A DNA stretch of 43,063 nucleotides from Alphaproteobacteria bacterium (GTDB lineage: Bacteria > Pseudomonadota > Alphaproteobacteria > Reyranellales > Reyranellaceae), in the NCBI GenBank assembly GCA_019239835.1, contig JAFAZJ010000307.1, positions 1 through 43,063 of the forward strand. Direction: 5' to 3'. How positions within the stretch are numbered: position 1 is the first letter of the stretch; each line of letters begins with the position of its first letter. Under the pieces are notes generated by a model. That model worked only from the letters and a program-made list of their open reading frames with translations, did not search any database and was not told where the DNA came from. The position numbers were made by a program, and so were the translations under genes. Positions 34,883 to 43,063 of this stretch are shown here, piece after piece.

Positions 34883-36620
34883 GGGAAGCGTCACGGTTTG
34901 AGCGGTGGTAGTCATCCCACAACGTGGCGTAGGTCAGGCATGAGGTGAGCAGGTCTTCGTGCGTGCCCTCGCCTACTACGCGTCCCTCGTCCATCACCAG
35001 GATGCGGTCGGCGTCCATGGTGGCGGTCAGGTGGTGTGTCACCAGAAGGACGAGTCGATCCTTGCCCAGGGCGGCGAGGTTGCGTTCCAGCGCCAGGGCT
35101 GCTTCGGGATCGAGGAAGGCCGTCGGCTCGTCGAGGATCAGGAACGGCGGGTCGCGGTAGAGCGCGCGTGCGACGATCAGGCGCTGGCGTTGGCCGCCGG
35201 AAAGATTGCGGGCGCCTTCCTGAATGACGGTACCGAGTCTGTTCGGCAGCGCTTCGACAAAGCGGCGGGCGCCGGAGGCGTCGAGCGCGCGCCAGACGCG
35301 GCTGTCATCGCCATCCAGGCCGCTGGTGACGTTCTCGCGCACCGTGCCGATGAACAGCGCGGAGTCCTGGTTGACGATGCCGAATTGCCGGCGCAGCCAG
35401 CGCGGCGTGTAGTCGAGCACGTCATGGCCGGCGACGCGGGCGATGCCCTGGAAATCGCGCTGCAGGCCCAGGAACGTGCGCACCAGCGACGACTTGCCCG
35501 AGCCATTGCGGCCGACAATGGCGAACAAGCCATGCGCCGGGAACGCGAAGGTCACGTCCTTCAGCGCCGGTACCGGGTTGCCGGGATAGAACAGGGTCAG
35601 GTTCTCGGCCTCCAGACCAGCGCTGCCCAGACGCTGGCGTGGCGGCACGCCGGTCGAGCGCTCGATCGGCGCGGTGAGGATGTCGGCGAGATGGGCGATG
35701 CCGACATCGGCCTCCTGGTACTGCGCATAGGCCTGCGAGGCCGACAGTACCGGTGCCATGACGCGCGCGGCCAGCAGCTGCATCGCCAGCAGCTCGCCCA
35801 CCGTCAGCTGGTTGTGGAACACGCGGTAGCAGCCGATGCACAGCACGACGACCGCCAGCGCGCGCGACGCCGCCTGGCTGCCGACCTGGAAGCGACGCGA
35901 CAGCCGGTTGACGACGCGGAACGCCGCAATCGCGTTCTCGGTCAGCGCCGCCCAGCGCACGAAGCGCGCGCCCTCCATCGCCTGCGCCTTGATCGTCGCC
36001 ATCTCGGTGATGGTCTCGGCGACGACGGCCTGGCGCTCGCCCTCGACCGTCTGCAGCGCCCGCGCGGCCCGGCGCGCCTGCTTGCGCTGGCGGGCCAGCA
36101 TGACGCCCAGCGCTGAGGCGATCGAGGCGGAGACCAGCGAGATCGTCCAGTCGTAGTACGCCATGATACCCAACGCGACGAGCGAGCTGCCGGCGTCGAG
36201 GCTCAGAGGCGGCACGGTCGAGAGCATGAAGCCGCGAATGCGCTGGATCTGGCCGAGCCGGTTGAGTGTCTCGCCCGGCGACAGGCGTTCGGCGTCGAGC
36301 CGCGCTCGAAGCAGATGCAGCGACATCACGCGATAGACGCGCCGGTCGAAGAGCTCGGCCAGTCGGATCAGGAAGCGCTGGCGCAGCGCCGAGAACGAAG
36401 CCTCTCCCACCACCGCCAGCAAGGCGGCGGCGCCCAGCCAGACCAGCCCGACGCTCGCGGTCTTGCCGATGATGCTGTCGATCGCCTGCTGCATCAGGAT
36501 CGGCACCGACGCCGCCATGGCATAGATCACCAAGGTCGCGACGAAGACGCCGGCGACGTCGCCCTTGCGCAACAGAAAGGTTCGCGCGGCCCAACCCCAG
36601 TCGAAACGCCGCGACGGCAT
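34845..36620 (-). CDS. ABC exporter, fused permease/ATPase (bacteriocin/toxin-exporter-like, no peptidase domain)
   Basis: TM domain followed by GRNGSGKSSLVRTFLG (Walker A), NLSGGQRQRLIVARAL signature, FLILDEPTAFLDP Walker B. C-terminal SHSLSPLAGRGSG and the stop are encoded by repeat copy B. Confidence 0.92.
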   Translation of the reverse strand: MPSRRFDWGWAARTFLLRKGDVAGVFVATLVIYAMAASVPILMQQAIDSIIGKTASVGLVWLGAAALLAVVGEASFSALRQRFLIRLAELFDRRVYRVMSLHLLRARLDAERLSPGETLNRLGQIQRIRGFMLSTVPPLSLDAGSSLVALGIMAYYDWTISLVSASIASALGVMLARQRKQARRAARALQTVEGERQAVVAETITEMATIKAQAMEGARFVRWAALTENAIAAFRVVNRLSRRFQVGSQAASRALAVVVLCIGCYRVFHNQLTVGELLAMQLLAARVMAPVLSASQAYAQYQEADVGIAHLADILTAPIERSTGVPPRQRLGSAGLEAENLTLFYPGNPVPALKDVTFAFPAHGLFAIVGRNGSGKSSLVRTFLGLQRDFQGIARVAGHDVLDYTPRWLRRQFGIVNQDSALFIGTVRENVTSGLDGDDSRVWRALDASGARRFVEALPNRLGTVIQEGARNLSGGQRQRLIVARALYRDPPFLILDEPTAFLDPEAALALERNLAALGKDRLVLLVTHHLTATMDADRILVMDEGRVVGEGTHEDLLTSCLTYATLWDDYHRSNRDASHSLSPLAGRGSG

Positions 36621-36636
36621 TACACGCCGACTTTTC

Positions 36637-36705
36637 CTGTCGTCCCGAGCAAAGCGAGGGATCTTTCAGCGGCGCAAAGATCCTTCGCTTTGCTCGGGAT
36701 GACAG
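36637..36705. repeat. inverted repeat / hairpin element (third palindromic family)
   Basis: Left arm CTGTCGTCCCGAGCAAAGCGAGGGATCTTT and right arm AAAGATCCTTCGCTTTGCTCGGGATGACAG; 28/30 complementary. Confidence 0.9.
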
Positions 36706-36714
36706 AGTGCGTCA

Positions 36715-39447
36715 TCACCCCGCGAGCCGCTCCATCGCCTGACGCAGGCGTGCCGTGGTCGCGACCGCGTCCTCGCGGCGTTCGCGCTGCTCGACGACCA
36801 CCTCTTCCGGCGCTTTGGACATGAACTGGGCGTTGCCGAGCTTGGCGTCGATCTTGGAAACCTCGCCGTCGAGCTTGCGGATCTCCTTCTCCAGCCGCGC
36901 GCGCTCGGCCTTCAGGTCGATCACGTCGGCCACCGGCAGCGCGTAGGTCGCTTCGCCCAGCACGACCTGCAAAGCGCCCTTGGGTGCGGGCGCGTCGAGC
37001 TCGACCCTCTCGACGCGCGCCAGGCGTTCGATCGCGGCGCGATGGCGCTCCAGGCGGGCACGGGTCTCGGCACCGGCGTCGCGCACCAGCAGGTTCAGCT
37101 TGGCGCCGGCCGGTACGTTGACTTCGTTGCGCGCGCTGCGGATATCGGAGATCAGTTTCACCAGCCAGCCCATCTCGGCATCAGCCGCGGCGTTGGCGAT
37201 GTCCGCGGGCAACACCGACCACGCCTGCTTCACCACCTCGCCGTGCCGGGCGCGCTGGTCGAGCTTGTCCCATAGCTCTTCGGTGATGAACGGCATGATG
37301 GGATGCAGCAGCTTGACCGTCTCGGCCAGCACGAAGCCGGTGACGGCGCGGGTCTCGGTCTTGGCCGCCTCGTCGTCGCCGCTGAACACCGGCTTGGCGA
37401 GCTCGACATACCAGTCGCAGAACGTGCCCCAGACGAACTCGTAGAGCGCGCCGGCCGCCTCGTTGAAGCGGAACTCGACCAGCGCCTTGTCGACGGCGTT
37501 CTGACAGCGCGCCAGCTCGCCGATGATCCATTTGCTCAAGGTCTGCCGCGCCGACTTCGGATCGAAGCCGTCGACCACCGTCACGCCGTTCATCTGGCTG
37601 AAGCGCGTGGCGTTCCACAGCTTGGTGGCGAAGTTGCGATAGCCCTCGACGCGCGCCGGCGAGAGCTTGATCGGCCGGCCCATCGCCGCCAGCGCTGTCA
37701 ACGTGAAGCGCAGCGCGTCGGCGCCGTACTTGTCGATCAGGTCGAGCGGGTCGATGACGTTGCCCTTGGACTTCGACATCTTCTGGCCACGCTCGTCGGT
37801 CACCAGCGCGTGCAGGTAGACGGTATGAAACGGCACTTCCTTCATGAAGTGCTGGCCCATCATCATCATGCGCGCGACCCAGAAGAACAGAATGTCCCAG
37901 CCGGTCACCAGCACGCTGGTCGGGTAGTACTTGTGCAGCTCCGGCGTCTCTTCCGGCCAGCCCAAGGTCGAAAACGGCCACAGCGCCGAGCTGAACCAGG
38001 TGTCGAGCACATCGGGGTCGCGCGTGAGCTCGACGTCGCTGCCGTGCTTGCGACGCGCGGCGGCGCGCGCCTCCTGCTCCGACATCTCGACGAAGACGTT
38101 GCCCTGCCCGTCATACCAGGCCGGGATCTGATGGCCCCACCAGAGCTGGCGCGAGACGCACCAGGGCTGGATGTTCTCCATCCAGCGGAAGAACTCATCG
38201 CGCCCGCGCTCGGGCACGAACTTCACGGTGCCCTCGCGTGCGGCGCGGATCGGCGCCTTGGCCATCTCGGCGGCGTTGACGTACCACTGCTCGGTCAGGA
38301 ACGGCTCGATCGGCACGCCACCGCGATCACCGTAGGGCACGGTGTGGGTATGCGGCTCGATCTTCTCGACCAGGCCCAGCGCCTCGAGCTCGGCGACGAT
38401 CTTCTTGCGGGCCTCGAAGCGGTCAAGCCCGTGATACTTTTCGACCACGCTGGCGGCCGCGTCGGCGGGCAGGCCGGCGAGGAACTCGGCGTTGTCCTTC
38501 AGCACCAGCCGCGCGAAGCGGTCGAGCACGTTGACCTGCGGCAGCTTGTGCCGACGGCCGACCTCGAAATCGTTGAAGTCGTGCGCCGGCGTGATCTTCA
38601 CCGCGCCCGAGCCCTTCTCCGGGTCGGAATATTCGTCGGCGACGATCGGGAGCGAGCGGCCGGCCACCGGCAGGATCGCGCGCCGACCGATCAGCAGGCG
38701 CCACTTGGGATCGTCGGGATGCACGGCGATGGCGGTATCGCCCAGCATGGTCTCGGGCCGCGTCGTGGCGACGGTAATGAACTCGTCCGGCTTGCCGCCC
38801 TCGATCGGGTAGCGGATGTACCAGAGGTTGCCCTTGACCTCGCGCGGCTCGACCTCGAGATCCGAGATCGCCGTGAGCATCTTGGGATCCCAGTTCACGA
38901 GGCGCTTGTCCTTGTAGATCAGGCCCTGCTTGTAGAGATCGACGAAGACCTTCAGCACGGCGGCCGACAGGCCCTCGTCCATGGTGAAGCGCTCGCGCTG
39001 CCAGTCGCACGAGGCGCCCAGCCGGCGCAGCTGGCGCGTGATGGTGCCGCCGGACTCGGCCTTCCACTCCCAGACGCGGGCGAGGAACTCGTCGCGGTTC
39101 AGAAGCTGCTGGTTGGGGCTCTTGGGCGTCTGGCCCAGCGCCAGGCCGATGCCCTTCTCCTCGAGCTGGCGGGTGACGACCATCTGGGTGGCGATGCCGG
39201 CATGGTCGGTGCCGGGCTGCCACAGGGTGTCGTCGCCCTTCATGTGGCGCCAGCGGATCAGAATGTCCTGCAGCGTGTTGTTGAGCGCATGGCCCATGTG
39301 CAGGCTGCCGGTAACGTTGGGCGGCGGGATGACGATGGAGTACGGCGGCTTCTGCGACGCGGGCTTGGCCGCGAAAACGCCCGAGCCTTCCCACTCGGCG
39401 TAGCGGCGGGCCTCGATATCCTTGGGGTCGTACGTCTTGTCCAGCAT
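36715..39447 (-). CDS. valS: valyl-tRNA synthetase
   Basis: 910 aa; PPPNVTGSLHMGHALNNTLQDILIRW, KMSKSKGNVIDP, C-terminal coiled coil. Confidence 0.98.
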   Translation of the reverse strand: MLDKTYDPKDIEARRYAEWEGSGVFAAKPASQKPPYSIVIPPPNVTGSLHMGHALNNTLQDILIRWRHMKGDDTLWQPGTDHAGIATQMVVTRQLEEKGIGLALGQTPKSPNQQLLNRDEFLARVWEWKAESGGTITRQLRRLGASCDWQRERFTMDEGLSAAVLKVFVDLYKQGLIYKDKRLVNWDPKMLTAISDLEVEPREVKGNLWYIRYPIEGGKPDEFITVATTRPETMLGDTAIAVHPDDPKWRLLIGRRAILPVAGRSLPIVADEYSDPEKGSGAVKITPAHDFNDFEVGRRHKLPQVNVLDRFARLVLKDNAEFLAGLPADAAASVVEKYHGLDRFEARKKIVAELEALGLVEKIEPHTHTVPYGDRGGVPIEPFLTEQWYVNAAEMAKAPIRAAREGTVKFVPERGRDEFFRWMENIQPWCVSRQLWWGHQIPAWYDGQGNVFVEMSEQEARAAARRKHGSDVELTRDPDVLDTWFSSALWPFSTLGWPEETPELHKYYPTSVLVTGWDILFFWVARMMMMGQHFMKEVPFHTVYLHALVTDERGQKMSKSKGNVIDPLDLIDKYGADALRFTLTALAAMGRPIKLSPARVEGYRNFATKLWNATRFSQMNGVTVVDGFDPKSARQTLSKWIIGELARCQNAVDKALVEFRFNEAAGALYEFVWGTFCDWYVELAKPVFSGDDEAAKTETRAVTGFVLAETVKLLHPIMPFITEELWDKLDQRARHGEVVKQAWSVLPADIANAAADAEMGWLVKLISDIRSARNEVNVPAGAKLNLLVRDAGAETRARLERHRAAIERLARVERVELDAPAPKGALQVVLGEATYALPVADVIDLKAERARLEKEIRKLDGEVSKIDAKLGNAQFMSKAPEEVVVEQRERREDAVATTARLRQAMERLAG

Positions 39448-39604
39448 CGCCTCGGAACCTCCAGAGGCGCGGGGTTACAGCATTTTGGCCTGACGTGGAA
39501 CCCTTCCGCAGGGCTAGCCGGCCGGCACCCGGTCATTCTCGACCTCACCCTTACCAAGGGTGCGTCCTAGCACTACGCGATTGCGGCGTCGCCGAATGAC
39601 CCCT

Positions 39605-40249
39605 TCATTCCTCGCCCGACGGTCCCTCCGGCGCAACAAAACTGTTCCGCAGCCGAACCAGGCTTTCAGCAAACCGCTCAGTCGCGACGCGATCGCCTGG
39701 AAAGCCCATCTGATCGGTTTCCAACCACCACAAGTGATCGAGAACATCGCGGCGGGTGGCTCTCATATCGAGCATCTCCGCGATCTGTGGTGCGTAGCTC
39801 CAGTACTCGTCGTCGGCGCCCGGGATGCCACGAATACCGATCGGGTCCCACTCCTCCATCAGCGCCGACTGGACCGCACCCAGGAAGGCCGGTCGCTTCT
39901 CACGAGGGACGAGCCGGTCGTAGGCGCGCAGGACATCGCGGCATGCCGACATGATGTCGTCACGCACGGCCGAGACATAGGCCTCCATCTTCTTGTCGAG
40001 CTTGGCCAGGGCATCGGGATGCCAATGCTGTCGCACGTCACCGAGCGGGTAGCCATCCGACTCGGACGACACCCCGCGGAACGGTACGAACATCATGAGG
40101 TCGGGATATGGATGGCGCATGCGCAGATCGTCGATCTTCCGCGCGCCTTCGAGCACGCCCATTCGGCGATCGAGCATTGCGTGCGCGACCTCGATGAGTT
40201 GCGTCCGCAGCTGCAGTGATGGGGCTTCGCCGTCTGCCGGCTCAGCCAT
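39605..40249 (-). CDS. hypothetical protein, possible two-domain DUF2489-like/DUF1871-like protein
   Basis: MAEPADGEAPSLQLRTQLIEVAHAMLDRRMGVLEGARKIDDLR...EEWDPIGIRGIPGADDEYWSYAPQIAEML...LWWLETDQMGF. Start overlaps the prs stop by 8 nt (ATGGCTGA). Confidence 0.7.
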   Translation of the reverse strand: MAEPADGEAPSLQLRTQLIEVAHAMLDRRMGVLEGARKIDDLRMRHPYPDLMMFVPFRGVSSESDGYPLGDVRQHWHPDALAKLDKKMEAYVSAVRDDIMSACRDVLRAYDRLVPREKRPAFLGAVQSALMEEWDPIGIRGIPGADDEYWSYAPQIAEMLDMRATRRDVLDHLWWLETDQMGFPGDRVATERFAESLVRLRNSFVAPEGPSGEE

Positions 40250-41183
40250 GGAACAATTCGCTGACCGACTCGCCGGCATGGATCCGCCGCATGGCCTCGG
40301 CCAACGCCGGTGCGATCGACAGCACCGTGAGTTTCGGAAACCGCTGCGGCTCCACGACCGGGATGGTGTTGGTGCTGACGATCTCCAGGATGTCGTCCTG
40401 AGCCGAGAGCCGCTCGAGCGCGCCGCCGGAGAACAGGCCGTGGGTGCACGCGACGCGCACGGTGCGCGCGCCTTCGCGGCGCAGGTGGCTCATCAGCTCG
40501 ATCAGGGTGCTGCCCTTGGCGATCTCGTCGTCGATGACGATGACGTCCTTGCCCTTCACCTCGCCGATGATGTCGCTGATCACCACCTTGTCGTTCTCGA
40601 AGCGCTTCTTCACCGCCATGGCGACGCCGGTGTCGAGGCGGCGGGCGAAGGCGTTGGCGTCCTTGGCGTAGCCGAGGTCGGGCGCCACCACGACGGCGTC
40701 GCTGAGATCGTAGCGGCGGAAGTGCGCGGCCATCTCGCCCAGCGCGTGCAGGTGATCGACCGGCACGCTGAAGAAGCCGTGCACCTGCGGCGAATGCAGC
40801 GCCAGCGCCAGCACGCGGGTGGCGCCCGCGGTGACCAGCAGATCGGCCACCAGCCGGCCGCCGATCGAAATGCGCGGCATGTCCTTCTTGTCGGAGCGCG
40901 CATAGGCGTAGTGCGGGATGACGACGGTGATGCGCGAGGCCGAGGCGCCGCGCGCCGCGTTGATCATCAGCAGCAGCTCGACCAGGTGCTCCTGCACCGG
41001 CGGGCTGAGCGTCTGCACGATGAACACGTCGCGCTCGCGGCAATTGGCCTGCAGCTGCACTTCCAGGCAGTCATTGGCGAAGCGCTGGCAGCGCGCGGGC
41101 GACAGCGGCACGCCAAGACAATCGCAAATCTCGCGCGCCAGGCCGGGATGCGCGCTGCCCGAGAATACCGCGATCTCTCTCAC
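40242..41183 (-). CDS. prs: ribose-phosphate pyrophosphokinase
   Basis: IAVFSGSAHPGLAREICDCLGVPLSPARCQRFANDCLEVQLQANCRERDVFIVQTLSPPVQEHLVELLLMINAARGASASRITVVIPHYAYARSDKK; VIVIDDEIAKGSTLIE PRPP loop. Confidence 0.95.
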   Translation of the reverse strand: MREIAVFSGSAHPGLAREICDCLGVPLSPARCQRFANDCLEVQLQANCRERDVFIVQTLSPPVQEHLVELLLMINAARGASASRITVVIPHYAYARSDKKDMPRISIGGRLVADLLVTAGATRVLALALHSPQVHGFFSVPVDHLHALGEMAAHFRRYDLSDAVVVAPDLGYAKDANAFARRLDTGVAMAVKKRFENDKVVISDIIGEVKGKDVIVIDDEIAKGSTLIELMSHLRREGARTVRVACTHGLFSGGALERLSAQDDILEIVSTNTIPVVEPQRFPKLTVLSIAPALAEAMRRIHAGESVSELFHG

Positions 41184-41297
41184 GCCGCTCTCCCGCCGTC
41201 AGGGGCGCTTGATAGGAAACCACGGCCGGGTTGTCTAGACGGCGCATTACCATTTGGGTAGTTGGCGCGCCGCGCTCGCAGGTTAACCTGCCGCTCC

Positions 41298-42128
41298 ATG
41301 ACGACGCTGCAGAGCATCCACCCATTCGACCGTGCGATCGCGGTGTGCCGCGAGCCCGATGGCACGTTCCTGGCCGAAGCGCGCACCGACTACTGGACCT
41401 TCATGGGCCAGTTCGGCGGCGCGACGGCGGCGACCTGCCTCAACGCGCTGATGCGCCATCCCGATGCCGCCGGCCAGCCGATCGCGCTCACCGTGAATTT
41501 CGCCGCGCCGATCCAGGAGGGCGCGTTCCGGCTGAGCCTGCGGCGCGTGCGCGCCAACCGCTCGACGCAGCACTGGAGCATCGAGATCCATCAGGGCGAC
41601 GATCCCGAACCACGCACCACTGCGACGGCGGTGCTGGCGGAGCGGCGGCCGGGCTGGAGCCACCAGAGCGCCACACCGCCCGCGCTGCCGCCAGCGGAGC
41701 AATTGCGCGAGCTGGTGCTGCCGGACACCGTGCCCTGGGTCGGCTGCTATCGCTTCTGGTTTGAATCGGGTGAACCGATCAACTCGCCTGAGCCGCTGTC
41801 GCCGCCGGGATCGGCCGTGTCTCAGTTCTGGCTCGCCGACGCCGTCGAGCGCGACGTCGATCTGACCAGCCTCGCGGCGATGGCCGACACGTTCTTCGGC
41901 CGCATCTTCCAGGTGCGGGGCCAGATCGTGCCGTTCGGCACGGTGTCGCTCACCACCTACTTCCACAGCGACGTCGAGGAGTTGCAGGCCCTCGCCACGC
42001 GCCGCGTCATCGGCCGCGTCGATGGCCGCCGCTTCCACCGCTCCTACAGCGACCAGAGCGGTGAGCTGTGGTCGCCGGACGGCCGCCTGCTCGCGACCTC
42101 GCACCAGATCGCCTACTTCAAGGCGTGA
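41298..42128 (+). CDS. acyl-CoA thioesterase family protein (double hotdog)
   Basis: YWTFMGQFGGATAATCLNALMRHPDAAGQPIALTVNFAAPI; VSLTTYFHSDVEEL. Confidence 0.82.
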   Translation: MTTLQSIHPFDRAIAVCREPDGTFLAEARTDYWTFMGQFGGATAATCLNALMRHPDAAGQPIALTVNFAAPIQEGAFRLSLRRVRANRSTQHWSIEIHQGDDPEPRTTATAVLAERRPGWSHQSATPPALPPAEQLRELVLPDTVPWVGCYRFWFESGEPINSPEPLSPPGSAVSQFWLADAVERDVDLTSLAAMADTFFGRIFQVRGQIVPFGTVSLTTYFHSDVEELQALATRRVIGRVDGRRFHRSYSDQSGELWSPDGRLLATSHQIAYFKA

Positions 42129-42134
42129 TCCACG

Positions 42135-42980
42135 TCATCGCTGTCCCAGGTGCCTGGCGAGGAACTGGAGCATCTTCTCCTTCGCGCCTGTCGCGGCGGC
42201 CTCGTCATAGGCCAGATGGTGGCCCCACGCGGACTCGGGCTTGCCTCTGAGGCGTCCCGCGCTGAAGGCATGGTAGGCGCCAGCAAATACGACGAGGTCG
42301 ATCCCGCTGCGCCCACCCGACAACGAGACCATCTCGCGGCAGTCGGCTGCGGGCGTCCAGTCGTCCAGTTCGCCGATGAGGATCAGCGCTGGCGCCGACA
42401 GCGAGAGCGCCGATCGCGGGCACGGCGGATAGTAGGCGACTGCGGCGGCGAAACGCTGCGCGGCATGTATGCTGTCGGCCGCGCCGCCCGACAGCACCGC
42501 GGACAACGCCGTGCCGGCGCCCTGGGAGAAGCCAAGCACCGCGACGCGATCCGGCGCGACAAAGTCGGTTTGCGCGAGGTAGGCCAGGGCGCCCAGCGCG
42601 TCGAGCACGCGATCCGCCGTGCCGGTGAAACCTCGCGAGCAGGTTTCCTTGATGCCGCGCGTTGTGAAGCTGTCGACCAGCAGCACGACGTAGCCTTGGG
42701 CTACGAACTGCTCGGCGCCGGCGCGTTCACGGTCGGGGTGCGGACCATCGCATCCATGCAGGATCACCAGCGCCGGAAATGGTCCATTGCCGGCGGGCCG
42801 ATAGAGCTGCCCCGTGATCTCGGGTCCATCCGCCGCGGTCGCCGGCGTCCCACGCTCGCGAGCCAGGCGCTGGGCGAGTTCCGACGGTGGCATTGCCGCG
42901 CTCCGGAAGCGCACCAATTCGGCTGCCGCCGAGTCGATCAAGGCGAGTAGTGTGACGATTGCCAGGACGAGACGGGACAT
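42135..42980 (-). CDS. dienelactone hydrolase family protein, secreted
   Basis: 281 aa; signal peptide (LVLAIVTLLALIDSAAA), VILHGCDGPHPDRERAG, VLGFSQGAGTALSAVLSGG, GAYHAF. Confidence 0.88.
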   Translation of the reverse strand: MSRLVLAIVTLLALIDSAAAELVRFRSAAMPPSELAQRLARERGTPATAADGPEITGQLYRPAGNGPFPALVILHGCDGPHPDRERAGAEQFVAQGYVVLLVDSFTTRGIKETCSRGFTGTADRVLDALGALAYLAQTDFVAPDRVAVLGFSQGAGTALSAVLSGGAADSIHAAQRFAAAVAYYPPCPRSALSLSAPALILIGELDDWTPAADCREMVSLSGGRSGIDLVVFAGAYHAFSAGRLRGKPESAWGHHLAYDEAAATGAKEKMLQFLARHLGQR

Positions 42981-43063
42981 GGCTGTCCTCCATGGCTATT
43001 TTCGCTAACGTCCGCTTCGCCCGTTGCGGAGCATCATGCCTGCCATGACGGATCGTCGCGTGT

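Noticed and set aside
39546-39562. Stem-loop CACCCTT-ACC-AAGGGTG upstream of valS, considered as a riboswitch or attenuator
   Set aside because: Only a 7-bp stem, no leader peptide or T-box features and no terminator U-tract; insufficient support.
37303-39570. 755-aa plus-strand ORF antisense to valS
   Set aside because: valS is unambiguous on the minus strand; the antisense frame is Arg/His/Gln-rich low-complexity sequence typical of spurious ORFs in GC-rich DNA.
1-43063. CRISPR arrays, tRNA/rRNA genes, integrases or intact IS elements
   Set aside because: None seen: no regularly spaced direct repeats, no tRNA-like cloverleaf noticed in intergenic gaps, no transposase/integrase ORF. A tRNAscan/Infernal run would be needed to be definitive.

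Overview
GC-rich window with gene content typical of an alphaproteobacterium; taxonomy is inferred from gene content only. It is mostly housekeeping: an isc locus (partial cysteine desulfurase and iscR), anmK, tyrS, an AsmA/YhdP-like protein, glnE, bcp, rlmB, aroA, valS and prs. Accessory islands include a five-gene dgoA-dgoK-prpF-(secreted small protein)-MFS operon with a divergent AraC regulator, a sulfatase / dehydroquinase-like / DUF4406 operon, and an amidase + giant TPR gene pair. The most notable signals are: (i) a DUF559-type endonuclease remnant lying between two inverted 42-bp REP-like palindromes (41/42 identical) that also encode the C-termini of the neighbouring SulP and ABC-transporter ORFs; (ii) an amidase lacking an obvious signal peptide next to an 816-aa TPR protein with an unrecognised N-terminal domain, the two genes sharing a 12-mer just upstream; (iii) a ~230-bp AT-rich, rare-codon patch inside an otherwise GC-rich anmK whose reading frame and family motifs are intact; (iv) a type II dehydroquinase paralog with changed substrate-binding residues in a sulfatase operon; (v) tandem type-1 IscR boxes upstream of iscR; (vi) a compound palindromic repeat supplying the start codon and signal-peptide n-region of a secreted protein. 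All calls were made by reading the sequence and supplied translations. No database search was run.
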